Below are positions 1 through 5,384 of a DNA stretch of 5,500 nucleotides, piece by piece. The notes under the pieces were generated by a model that was not told where the DNA came from, did not search any database, and saw only the letters and a list, made by a program, of their open reading frames with translations. The number at the start of each line of letters is the position of its first letter. The stretch's first letter is position 1. A program made the translations under genes and the position numbers. The DNA comes from Scandinavium manionii (lineage in GTDB: Bacteria; Pseudomonadota; Gammaproteobacteria; Enterobacterales; Enterobacteriaceae): contig NZ_JALIGC010000023.1 of the NCBI RefSeq assembly GCF_024764775.1, forward strand, positions 1 through 5,500, given 5' to 3'.

Positions 1-2
1 TC

Positions 3-146
3 GGTGGAACGACACCGTTTATTTCCACTGCACTCGTTGAATTTACCGGGAATAAGCTTGCGCCGGCTTATTATCTGGTTGGCGTTGCATTATTTACTAC
101 TGTCGCCGTTGCTCTTTTTTATCGGGAACCTAGTCGATCGGAATAG
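3..146 (+). CDS. MHS-family major facilitator transporter, C-terminal end (partial)
   Basis: The third frame is open from the window edge to TAG at 144-146 and gives 47 residues. They begin GGTTPFISTALVEFTG and continue through a last hydrophobic helix (AYYLVGVALFTTVAVALFY) to a short charged tail, REPSRSE. The pattern [G]GTTP..[ST]..L...TGN...P..Y, a final membrane helix and a basic/acidic tail is what I know from the end of metabolite:H+ symporters (MHS family of the MFS, the group of ProP, KgtP, ShiA and tricarballylate/citrate carriers). This would be an inner-membrane proton symporter for an organic acid or zwitterion. The substrate cannot be read from the tail. It lies on the same strand, upstream of the amidase, aldolase, cupin and lyase genes, so I infer it imports their substrate. 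A longer open frame over the same DNA is a shadow. Confidence 0.75.
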   Translation, partial: GGTTPFISTALVEFTGNKLAPAYYLVGVALFTTVAVALFYREPSRSE

Positions 147-315
147 GGTAAAGAAGGATATGATCCAACACCACATTAAGATCTCCATCCTTAAATAGGG
201 AGCAATAATAATGAATCAAATCACAATGTTTATAACGGAATTTATATTTTATTCATCAAGGTCCTGAACTCTAACAGCCACAAGAGAATCTTACAGGATT
301 ATTAATGAACTAAGA
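147..315 (+). other. Intergenic region between the transporter and amidase genes
   Basis: This 169-bp AT-rich stretch separates the transporter stop from the amidase gene. It contains the short ORF described separately, and an AGGA (295-298) 6 nt before an ATG (305) that is followed after one codon by TAA. I see no convincing rho-independent terminator behind the transporter, so read-through into the amidase is possible. Confidence 0.4.
211..267 (+). other. Short ORF of 18 codons with a good ribosome site, in frame with the amidase gene
   Basis: ATG at 211 is preceded by AGGGAG (197-202) at 8-nt spacing, the best-placed ribosome site in this gap. The frame reads MNQITMFITEFIFYSSRS and stops at TGA (265-267). 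After the stop the same frame stays open into the asparaginase-like gene. It may be a translated leader peptide, the former 5' end of the downstream gene cut by a nonsense mutation, or chance. The peptide resembles nothing I know. Confidence 0.25.
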
Positions 316-882
316 GTGGATTCAGATAGGTGGTATAATGTGATCTTAGAAAAAAAAGACAATGCTTCTGCTTTCAGAATTGCAGTTATAATGACCGGTG
401 GAACAATAGCTAAAACGTATGATCCTCATTCTGCGAGCATGTGCAATTCAGAGGTGACTATCGATGCGCTTATCCGTTCTCTTAGACTCCCGAACACGCA
501 TATAAACTTTATAGATTTAATGCGTAAGGATTCTCTCGAAATAAATCCGGAAGACAGGACTGCCATTACTGAAAGCGTCTTGATGGCAAGCCATAATAAT
601 GATGCAGTAATTGTAACACATGGTACTGATACCTTGGCTAATACTGGTGAAGAACTTTACATCTCTTTGCCAGGCCCTACCGTACCAATTATATTTACTG
701 GTGCGATGATACCATTAGTTGTTCAACAAAGTGATGGCATACAAAATATCATTGAAGCGATATTAGCCTGCAAGCTTCTTCCTGTTGGTATTTATACCAT
801 TTTTCATGGGCAAGTATTATCTTTCCCCGGGATTATAAAGGATCGTAAGCAGATGACATTTGTTCGTTCTATGACTCTGTAG
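316..882 (+). CDS. Single-domain asparaginase-like amidohydrolase
   Basis: The 188-residue product (from GTG 316) matches the N-terminal domain of L-asparaginases. MTGGTIAK at residues 26-33 carries the nucleophilic Thr (T30). HGTDT at 102-106 carries the second catalytic Thr and Asp. FTGAM lies at 127-131, and a Lys-rich segment IIKDRK at 173-178 supplies the probable catalytic Lys. It ends where the N-domain ends, and the C-terminal domain of AnsA/AnsB is absent. This agrees with a known family of stand-alone ~160-180-residue asparaginase-domain proteins, so it is not simply a truncation. No signal peptide is seen, so it is probably cytosolic and would hydrolyse a side-chain amide. The substrate is unproven. 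The start is uncertain: GTG 340 has AGGTGG (328-333) at 6-nt spacing and is the better-supported alternative, giving 180 residues. ATA and AGA codons are frequent, which suggests acquired DNA. Confidence 0.8.
   Translation: MDSDRWYNVILEKKDNASAFRIAVIMTGGTIAKTYDPHSASMCNSEVTIDALIRSLRLPNTHINFIDLMRKDSLEINPEDRTAITESVLMASHNNDAVIVTHGTDTLANTGEELYISLPGPTVPIIFTGAMIPLVVQQSDGIQNIIEAILACKLLPVGIYTIFHGQVLSFPGIIKDRKQMTFVRSMTL
331..339 (+). promoter_or_regulatory. Extended -10-like sequence TGGTATAAT
   Basis: A perfect TATAAT (334-339) is preceded by TG with one intervening base, the extended -10 form that can work without a good -35. No TTGACA-like box lies 16-18 bp upstream. It sits inside the first codons of the amidase if GTG 316 is used, and directly before GTG 340. 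A transcript begun here would be almost leaderless for GTG 340. It could be chance in AT-rich DNA. Confidence 0.25.
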
Positions 883-889
883 ACAGAGT
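874..889. repeat. 16-bp near-palindrome at the amidase stop codon
   Basis: ACTCTGT (874-880) and ACAGAGT (883-889) are perfect inverted 7-mers separated by two bases, and the TAG stop codon lies in the centre. In RNA this gives a 6-bp stem with a 4-nt loop, followed by TTTAAA rather than a true T-run. It is either a weak hairpin between two genes or a protein-binding palindrome. Confidence 0.35.
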
Positions 890-974
890 TTAAATGGCTA
901 TTGTCGGAAAGGGAAGCTCATCTGAAGATAGTGGGTTTTATTCACCATGTAATTTCTTAAAAAGAAGCTTAACG

Positions 975-1520
975 ATGCATCCTAATAGATTAAGTGAACT
1001 TGTTACACTGAAAATACCAGCCATCAATGCCTGGCTTTCTTGCAATAGTGGCTATATTGCTGAAGTGTTGGGCCAGTGCGGTTTCGATTCAGTGACGGTC
1101 GATTTGCAACATGGACAATTTGGAATGGATGTTGTGCCTTCACTTCTACAGGCTATATCCAGTACGGATGCCATGCCGCTGGTGCGCTGCGCCGAAAACA
1201 GTTTTGGTGACATTAACAAAATCCTGGATTCGGGCGCCTATGACATCATTTGTCCCATGATAGATATGGCGACAGCATCAGCAATGAAAGAGATGGGACT
1301 GAATATGTTTCCCCCGGTAATAATATTCAGCGAATACGCGCTGAAACGAGCTTCCGGTTGGCTAAATTACAGGAATGAACATGAGGCATCCAATCCTGCT
1401 TTTGTCAGGACCATTATGTGCTCATACTCTGTAGGACGTACAACTGGCAGCCCTGTCAGTCATGCGGATATTTCCTCCGTTGATCAGCCTGAACATATTC
1501 ATAAACCGCTTTGTATATGA
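975..1520 (+). pseudogene. HpcH/HpaI-type aldolase, C-terminally truncated
   Basis: From ATG 975 the frame gives 181 residues. The first ~148 follow the class II pyruvate-aldolase family (HpcH/HpaI, 2-dehydro-3-deoxyglucarate aldolase): INAWL and E30 near the start, VDLQHG at 42-47 with the general-base His (H46, HpaI H45), PLVR with R71 (HpaI R70), the ICPMID strand at 92-97, FPP at 112-114 and ALKRASGW at 122-129. At residue 149, where the family has the metal-binding Glu of the 'IET' motif, homology stops and an unrelated tail runs to TGA. The second metal ligand (Asp of 'GP.DLS') and the last ~80-100 residues of a normal ~255-residue enzyme are missing. An intact enzyme would cleave a 4-hydroxy-2-oxo acid to pyruvate and an aldehyde. 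This one should be inactive. ATG 894 in the same frame adds 27 residues unlike the family, so I prefer 975, although its ribosome site is weak (AAGAAG, 962-967). Confidence 0.7.
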
Positions 1521-1521
1521 C

Positions 1522-1550
1522 TCATTCATTAACATTTTTTCAATGAATGA
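1522..1550. repeat. Inverted repeat 9-11-9 before the cupin gene
   Basis: TCATTCATT (1522-1530) and AATGAATGA (1542-1550) are perfect inverted 9-mers around an 11-nt spacer that contains T6. It lies just after the aldolase stop and 36 bp before the cupin start. The T-run is in the loop, not after the stem, so it is not a standard terminator. An operator or a transcript hairpin is possible. Confidence 0.4.
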
Positions 1551-1586
1551 CCTAACCTCAAATCAATCTGAATACAGGATGAAACA

Positions 1587-2753
1587 ATGAATATAAAATC
1601 ACTCTCACCGAGTTCTCTGAGCGCCCGTATACTAAGAAGGACACAAATGATCCCCGAACGCGTCGCGTTCATCGACTGTAAGATGCCCGGCTCTCATCTA
1701 AAAGAAAATTATTCCCTGATCGGGTCCGGTGTCAGTCAGGCCACAAAAAAAGAAATCAGTATCAGCGAGCCCCACGGCTTCGGTCTTGGAGTCGCGGCAA
1801 TGCCTGCGGGTATCACTAATAATCTTCATATCCATTACACAGCCGAAGTTTTCATGATTTATCATGGAAAATGGCTGTTCCGCTGGGGGGCGGAGGGGGA
1901 TGAAGGCGAAATTGTTGGCGAAGCGGGAGATATTATTTCTATTCCTACATGGATATTTCGTGGATTCACAAATATCGGTGACGACCATGGCTGGATCTTC
2001 ACCGCGCTTGGTGGCAATGATTCCGGCGGAATTATCTGGCATCCACAAGTACTCAAATCTGCGGCCAAACATGGCCTTTATCTGACCAAATCTAACAAAA
2101 TGATAGATACCGATGCAGGCGAAGCCATTCCCGAACCGGAACAGCTTGTACAACCTCTCGATGACGCAGCTATCACCTGTCTCCCACATTACTCGGTAGA
2201 AAAAATGTGCGAACGCCTAATTAAGCGTGGTGAACGACTATTCTCATCCTCTTCGCTTCTTGATAGCGTCCTCGAAGGACACGGTGCAGAACTTGCGCCT
2301 GCAGTCGGCTACGGGATCACGCAGGATCGTGAGCAACATCCTACTGTTACTAACCCACACGGCCTATCAATTGAATGGGGACGTATTCCTGTCAATGGAG
2401 AAATAGGGCTACATACGCTTGCTCAGAAGCAGGTACTGATCCTGTTTAAAGGGGAACTTGACGTTACACTCAAGAGTTCATCCGATGAAAGTAGCGAAAT
2501 AATGCACCCTCAGGATGTCTTTTCCTGTCCTGAAAATGTGTGGCGTAGATTCAGAGCCGTTGGTGATACCCCAGTTGAGTTTGTGTTGTTAACCTCGGGC
2601 GATCAGCGCAAGCACATTGAATGGTCTGAAGATATTATCAACCAAGCTGCAGCCAAAGGATTTGGCATTGACCCCGATGGTTATATCGCACCAGTGTCGA
2701 TGCTTCCACCATCAATTCAGGAAGCGTTGCTTAAACCAGAACTTATAGCGTAA
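1587..2753 (+). CDS. Two-domain cupin protein of unknown function
   Basis: The start is ATG 1587, with AGGA (1576-1579) 7 nt upstream. The 388 residues contain two cupin barrels. The N-terminal one (about 60-150) has the first cupin motif with H81, H83 and E87 (LHIHYTAEVF...G). Its second motif GDIISIPTWIFRGFTN (114-129) has Arg125 where the fourth metal ligand, His, is usual. The C-terminal barrel (about 255-340) keeps one His (H276), but Q282 is where Glu is expected and R320/R321 are near the His of motif 2, so it probably binds no metal by the standard set. The architecture resembles bicupins such as gentisate 1,2-dioxygenase-like proteins. The altered ligands make a ring-cleaving dioxygenase unsure, and an isomerase, lyase or binding role is also possible. 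There is no signal peptide, so it is probably cytosolic. It lies between the aldolase and lyase genes on the same strand. Confidence 0.75.
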   Translation: MNIKSLSPSSLSARILRRTQMIPERVAFIDCKMPGSHLKENYSLIGSGVSQATKKEISISEPHGFGLGVAAMPAGITNNLHIHYTAEVFMIYHGKWLFRWGAEGDEGEIVGEAGDIISIPTWIFRGFTNIGDDHGWIFTALGGNDSGGIIWHPQVLKSAAKHGLYLTKSNKMIDTDAGEAIPEPEQLVQPLDDAAITCLPHYSVEKMCERLIKRGERLFSSSSLLDSVLEGHGAELAPAVGYGITQDREQHPTVTNPHGLSIEWGRIPVNGEIGLHTLAQKQVLILFKGELDVTLKSSSDESSEIMHPQDVFSCPENVWRRFRAVGDTPVEFVLLTSGDQRKHIEWSEDIINQAAAKGFGIDPDGYIAPVSMLPPSIQEALLKPELIA

Positions 2754-2768
2754 ATGCTTTGAGCATAA

Positions 2769-2823
2769 AACCTTACTGTCATGCGAATGACCTCAGGTAT
2801 TCATGAGCCTGGCAGATAAGGTT
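2769..2823 (+). repeat. Nested inverted repeats in the cupin-lyase gap
   Basis: An outer stem, AACCTTA (2769-2775) with TAAGGTT (2817-2823), is extended by CTG (2776-2778) with CAG (2813-2815). It encloses two hairpins: TCAT/ATGA (2779-2782 with 2787-2790) and CAGG/CCTG (2794-2797 with 2808-2811). The result is a branched structure just after the cupin stop codon. It has no T-run directly after it. It may protect the cupin mRNA end or slow transcription. It is not a tRNA. Confidence 0.35.
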
Positions 2824-2849
2824 AAATATCATCCAATATAATATTTAAC
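2821..2849. promoter_or_regulatory. Inverted repeat 9-11-9 spanning a TATAAT box before the lyase gene
   Basis: GTTAAATAT (2821-2829) and ATATTTAAC (2841-2849) are perfect inverted 9-mers around 11 nt. A perfect TATAAT lies at 2837-2842 across the spacer and right arm. No good -35 is seen. The lyase ribosome site AAGGA (2850-2854) follows directly, 6 nt before its ATG. The layout suits an operator over a core promoter, or a hairpin next to the ribosome site. Its left arm overlaps the outer stem of the preceding structure by 3 nt, so the two cannot form fully together. Confidence 0.35.
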
Positions 2850-2860
2850 AAGGAAAAATA

Positions 2861-4261
2861 ATGCGTACTGAAAATGATGCACTAGGCAGCAGAGAAATTG
2901 AGGATGACCATTATTATGGAATTCAGACTCAGCGTGCACTTGAGAATTTCTCGATATCTGGCATAACCATTGATAAAATTCCTAGTTATATTGATAGCTT
3001 GCTCCTCATTAAAAAATCAGCCGCCATTGCTAACCATAGAATTGGGAAAATAAGTAACGAACAGGTTTTAGCTATTTCACAGGCCGCAGATGAGTTTTTA
3101 ACTACACCGCAGGCACAGCAATTCCCGTTGGATATTTACCAAGGTGGTGGTGGTACATCGACAAATATGAATGTCAATGAAGTCTTGGCCAATCGGGCTA
3201 ATGAGATTTTAACCGGAAAAAAAGGATATGATGTTGTTCATCCCAATACTCATATCAATATGTGTCAATCGACAAACGATGTCATTCCCGCGGCAATGAA
3301 AATGTCTATCTATAAAATTCTCGGTGAGCTTGAATATGCACTTTCAAGTTTCGTAGAAATCCTAGGTAATAAGGTCGAGGAATTCACCGATATCGTAAAG
3401 ATTGGAAGAACCTGCTTACAGGATGCATTGCCATTAACATTGGGACAGCAGTTCAGTGGTTACTGCAGTGCCTTTGAACGCTCAGTGCTCCAGATCAATA
3501 ACGTACGACGCCATTGTCTTGAATTACCTATGGGAGCAACTGCTATAGGAACAGAATTCGGCACTTATCCCGGATATAAAGATGCTTTTTATCACGCATT
3601 GCATGAAAATACTGGGATTAATTTTACGCCCGAAAAAAATTTCTTTGATGCCCTGCAGAATGCGGATTTTTGGATTACAACATCGGCGGTGCTTAAAAGC
3701 ACCGCGAATATTCTGAATAAACTTGCATCCGACCTAAGACTCATGGCATCCGGGCCTAGAGCCGGCTTGGCCGAGATTACCCTGCCCGCGGTACAACCAG
3801 GATCGTCTATTATGCCTGGAAAAATTAATCCAGTGATACCGGAAATGGCTATTCAGGTTTATTTCCGCATTCTGGGCAACGATCTCAGCATCACTCGTGC
3901 CTGCGAAGGGGAACTTGAACTGAATGTTTGGGAATCATTGATCCTCAACTGTATTTCTGAATCCTGCCGACTCCTCACAGAATGTTTGCCTCTGTTCAGT
4001 GAAAAATGTATTAAAAACCTCATCGCTAATCGAGAACGTTGCGCTGAGGATGCCGGAAGTTCTTTAGCCCTTTCCACTGTCATTGCAACAATCTTTGATT
4101 ATAAAATAGCGTCGGAAGTAGCAAGGAAAGCGGAAACAGAGGGGAAAAGTATCTATCAGATCGTCGTTGAATCAGGTCTACTTTCCACAGAGAAAGCATC
4201 CCAGCTTCTGGAACCAAGTGTATTAACCTGTCCTGAGTTATTTAATGAATTGTATAAATAA
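2861..4261 (+). CDS. Aspartate ammonia-lyase-like enzyme (aspartase/fumarase superfamily)
   Basis: The 466-residue product is close to the family length (AspA 478). ATG 2861 has AAGGA at 6-nt spacing. It aligns from end to end with class II fumarase/aspartase enzymes. DIYQGGGGTSTNMNVNE (91-107) and CQSTND (135-140) form substrate-binding regions, and GRTCLQD..P.TLGQ (182-196) follows. ASGPRAGLAEI lies at 297-306. The catalytic SS-loop GSSIMPGKINPVIPE (314-328) has S315, K321 and N323 in the positions of the aspartase catalytic Ser, Lys and Asn. KINPVIPE favours aspartase over fumarase. The expected reaction is reversible removal of ammonia from aspartate to give fumarate, or the same on a related substrate. 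It would be a cytosolic homotetramer. Cys185 is at the position of fumarase His188 (Gln in E. coli AspA), so specificity is uncertain. It is the last gene of the plus-strand cluster, with no clear terminator behind it. Confidence 0.85.
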   Translation: MRTENDALGSREIEDDHYYGIQTQRALENFSISGITIDKIPSYIDSLLLIKKSAAIANHRIGKISNEQVLAISQAADEFLTTPQAQQFPLDIYQGGGGTSTNMNVNEVLANRANEILTGKKGYDVVHPNTHINMCQSTNDVIPAAMKMSIYKILGELEYALSSFVEILGNKVEEFTDIVKIGRTCLQDALPLTLGQQFSGYCSAFERSVLQINNVRRHCLELPMGATAIGTEFGTYPGYKDAFYHALHENTGINFTPEKNFFDALQNADFWITTSAVLKSTANILNKLASDLRLMASGPRAGLAEITLPAVQPGSSIMPGKINPVIPEMAIQVYFRILGNDLSITRACEGELELNVWESLILNCISESCRLLTECLPLFSEKCIKNLIANRERCAEDAGSSLALSTVIATIFDYKIASEVARKAETEGKSIYQIVVESGLLSTEKASQLLEPSVLTCPELFNELYK

Positions 4262-4335
4262 TATTCCTTTAATCAGTTTAAGCTTACTACTTCTAAACAG
4301 GTCCAGTCTGGGTCACGGGTTGATGCGTAGCGTAA
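4262..4335 (+). other. Intergenic stretch without a recognised feature
   Basis: Between the lyase stop and the first recognisable IS630 codons I find no ORF, no terminator with a T-run and no repeat. It may include older insertion-sequence remains that have lost similarity. Confidence 0.3.
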
Positions 4336-4557
4336 TACTTCGTTAAACCGAAGCTCAGCGGGATTTACCAGCCGGTTTATTCGCCGTGGGTGAACCACGT
4401 TGAGCGCCTATGGCAGGCGCTTCACGGCACAATAACCCGCAACCATCAGTGCCGTTCGATGTGGCAGCTACTGAGAAAGGCTCACCATTTTATGCAAACC
4501 GTCAGCCCATTCCCGGGAGGTAAACATGATCTGGCAAAGTGTAGCGCAGAAATTTAG
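4336..4557 (+). pseudogene. IS630-family transposase, C-terminal remnant
   Basis: This frame gives 73 residues that match the end of an enterobacterial IS630-type DDE transposase. IYQPVYSPWVNHVERLW contains the final catalytic acid (E of HVE). It is followed by ALHGTITRNHQCRSMWQLL and HFMQTVSPFPGGKHDLAK. The N-terminal ~270 residues of a normal transposase are absent, with an in-frame TAA at 4333-4335. In relatives I recall, the protein ends in LAKV and a stop. Here GCAAAGTGTAG (4534-4544) appears to have lost one A, so the frame misses that TAG and runs on to TAG at 4555-4557. It is a non-functional relic that marks past insertion between the lyase gene and otnC. Confidence 0.8.
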
Positions 4558-4662
4558 GTCGCTGATGGCCGCATGGACATATTGGTGTAGATAGTTATGG
4601 TTAAGTATGTGATCTTCATCAGCTAACATTTATTCCCGTTCAAAAACGCTATTCGCCTTTTC
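4336..4662 (+). mobile_element. IS630-type element relic and flanking decayed DNA
   Basis: The transposase tail fixes the family and orientation. After its stop, about 105 bp up to the end of otnC hold no recognised gene. An inverted repeat typical of IS630 ends and the TA target duplication cannot be placed with certainty. No otnI (expected after otnC in enteric operons) is found here, so this DNA probably replaced it. Confidence 0.4.
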
Positions 4663-4672
4663 TTAACCATAA
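4595..4672. repeat. 11-bp inverted repeat, one arm in the otnC stop-codon region
   Basis: TTATGGTTAAG (4595-4605) is the exact reverse complement of CTTAACCATAA (4662-4672). The right arm encodes the last codons and the TAA stop of otnC, read on the minus strand. The arms are 56 nt apart with no T-run, so a terminator is unlikely. An inverted duplication made during rearrangement is possible. Confidence 0.4.
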
Positions 4673-5301
4673 ACTGTATAGAGCTCCGCAACCTGTTCAT
4701 CAGTCAGCGTTACCATGCCATGCGGACGCAGCGTAAACCACAGACGAGCCGTATCTTCTAACTCTTCCGCATTAAATACGGCATCCCGCAAACTGCTTCC
4801 CCCAATGACCGGGCCATGATTCGCGAGAAGCATAGCGTTATGCTCAACGGCCAGTCTTTCGACTTCAGCGGCCAGTTCAGGATGTCCAGGACGCAGATAC
4901 CGGATTAAGGGTAGTTTGCCCACTCGCATGACAAAGTATGGCGTTATGGGAGGCAAACAATCGCTGGGATTCAGCCCTTGTAAACAGGAAAGTGCAGTTA
5001 ACCAAGGGGAATGTAAATGAACCACCCCGCCAATATCTACACGTTGATTATAAAACGCTAGGTGCATAAGTGTTTCTTTTGACGGCTTTTCTCCGCGAAT
5101 CCAGTTGCCGTTTGCATCCAGCTCGCTGAGGGTCGCAGGATCAAGCGATCCCAAACTGGAATTAGTTGGGGTGACTAAGTAGCCTCCTTCTGGCAGTCGC
5201 AGGCTGAGATTACCTGACCCACCGCTACTGTATCCGCGCATGAACATAGAATGGGCTAATGTCACCATCTGCTCGCGTAGTGCCTGGGCATTCATATTCA
5301 T
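4663..5301 (-). CDS. otnC: 3-oxo-tetronate 4-phosphate decarboxylase (class II aldolase family)
   Basis: The 212-residue product closely resembles E. coli OtnC (YgbL), a Zn-dependent member of the class II aldolase/FucA family. Residues 26-33 (SGGSGNLS) form the phosphate-binding region and PSKE places the catalytic Glu at E76. HLH (H95, H97) and NHGP (H162) give the three zinc His ligands. In the known pathway OtnK phosphorylates 3-oxo-tetronate and OtnC decarboxylates the 4-phosphate to dihydroxyacetone phosphate, in D-threonate or D-erythronate catabolism. It would be cytosolic. The start is ATG at 5301-5299, with AGGAG (minus strand, 5310-5314) 8 nt upstream and a 4-bp ATGA overlap with the otnK stop, which indicates coupled translation. 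Reading frame and catalytic residues look intact. However, otnK is truncated and otnI is not seen downstream, so the gene is an orphan that probably depends on promoters in the adjacent insertion sequence, if expressed. Confidence 0.88.
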   Translation of the reverse strand: MNMNAQALREQMVTLAHSMFMRGYSSGGSGNLSLRLPEGGYLVTPTNSSLGSLDPATLSELDANGNWIRGEKPSKETLMHLAFYNQRVDIGGVVHLHSPWLTALSCLQGLNPSDCLPPITPYFVMRVGKLPLIRYLRPGHPELAAEVERLAVEHNAMLLANHGPVIGGSSLRDAVFNAEELEDTARLWFTLRPHGMVTLTDEQVAELYTVYG

Positions 5302-5384
5302 GAAAAAGACTCCTGTGCTTTGGAAAAGAAGCTTTCGTCGCCGAAATTACCAGATTTAAGCGCCAGCCAGAGAGGTAATGCCAG
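5298..5384 (-). pseudogene. otnK: 3-oxo-tetronate kinase, C-terminal remnant
   Basis: The 28 codons before the TGA at 5300-5298 include LALKSGNFGDESFFSKAQ, nearly identical to the C-terminus of E. coli OtnK (YgbK) as I recall it. The first few residues (about LALPLW) are less certain and may come partly from the insertion sequence. The remaining ~390 residues of this ~420-residue ATP-dependent kinase are gone, replaced on the upstream side by transposase sequence. The TGA of the transposase gene (5387-5385) lies directly before it in the same frame. Its stop overlaps the otnC start, which preserves the ancestral operon junction. Confidence 0.8.

Noticed and set aside
4..198. 64-codon hydrophobic ORF on the plus strand
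   Set aside because: It is an out-of-frame reading of the transporter end. The hydrophobic character comes from the overlapping membrane helix, and only the third frame gives family motifs.
1511..1540. Possible promoter TTGTAT with a T-rich -10 before the cupin
   Set aside because: The box at the right spacing (ATTTTT) is too unlike TATAAT to support a call.
1862..2085. Two further ~70-codon ORFs, one on each strand, inside the cupin gene
   Set aside because: Shadows of the cupin frame with no recognisable motifs.
1698..2189. 163-codon ORF on the minus strand inside the cupin gene
   Set aside because: Antisense shadow of a well-supported cupin gene. No family motif and no ribosome site was recognised.
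2769..2823. Cloverleaf-like fold resembling a tRNA
   Set aside because: It is too short, lacks the conserved T-loop sequence and has no proper anticodon arm.
3859..4083. 74-codon minus-strand ORF inside the lyase gene
   Set aside because: Antisense shadow of a conserved enzyme.
4338..4353. CTTCG/CGAAG hairpin at the start of the IS630 relic
   Set aside because: A 5-bp stem without a T-run inside old transposase sequence; likely chance.
4468..4629. 53-codon minus-strand ORF with a GGGA before its ATG, just beyond otnC
   Set aside because: Considered as a possible otnI remnant, but the sequence does not resemble OtnI and its second half is antisense to the IS630 relic.
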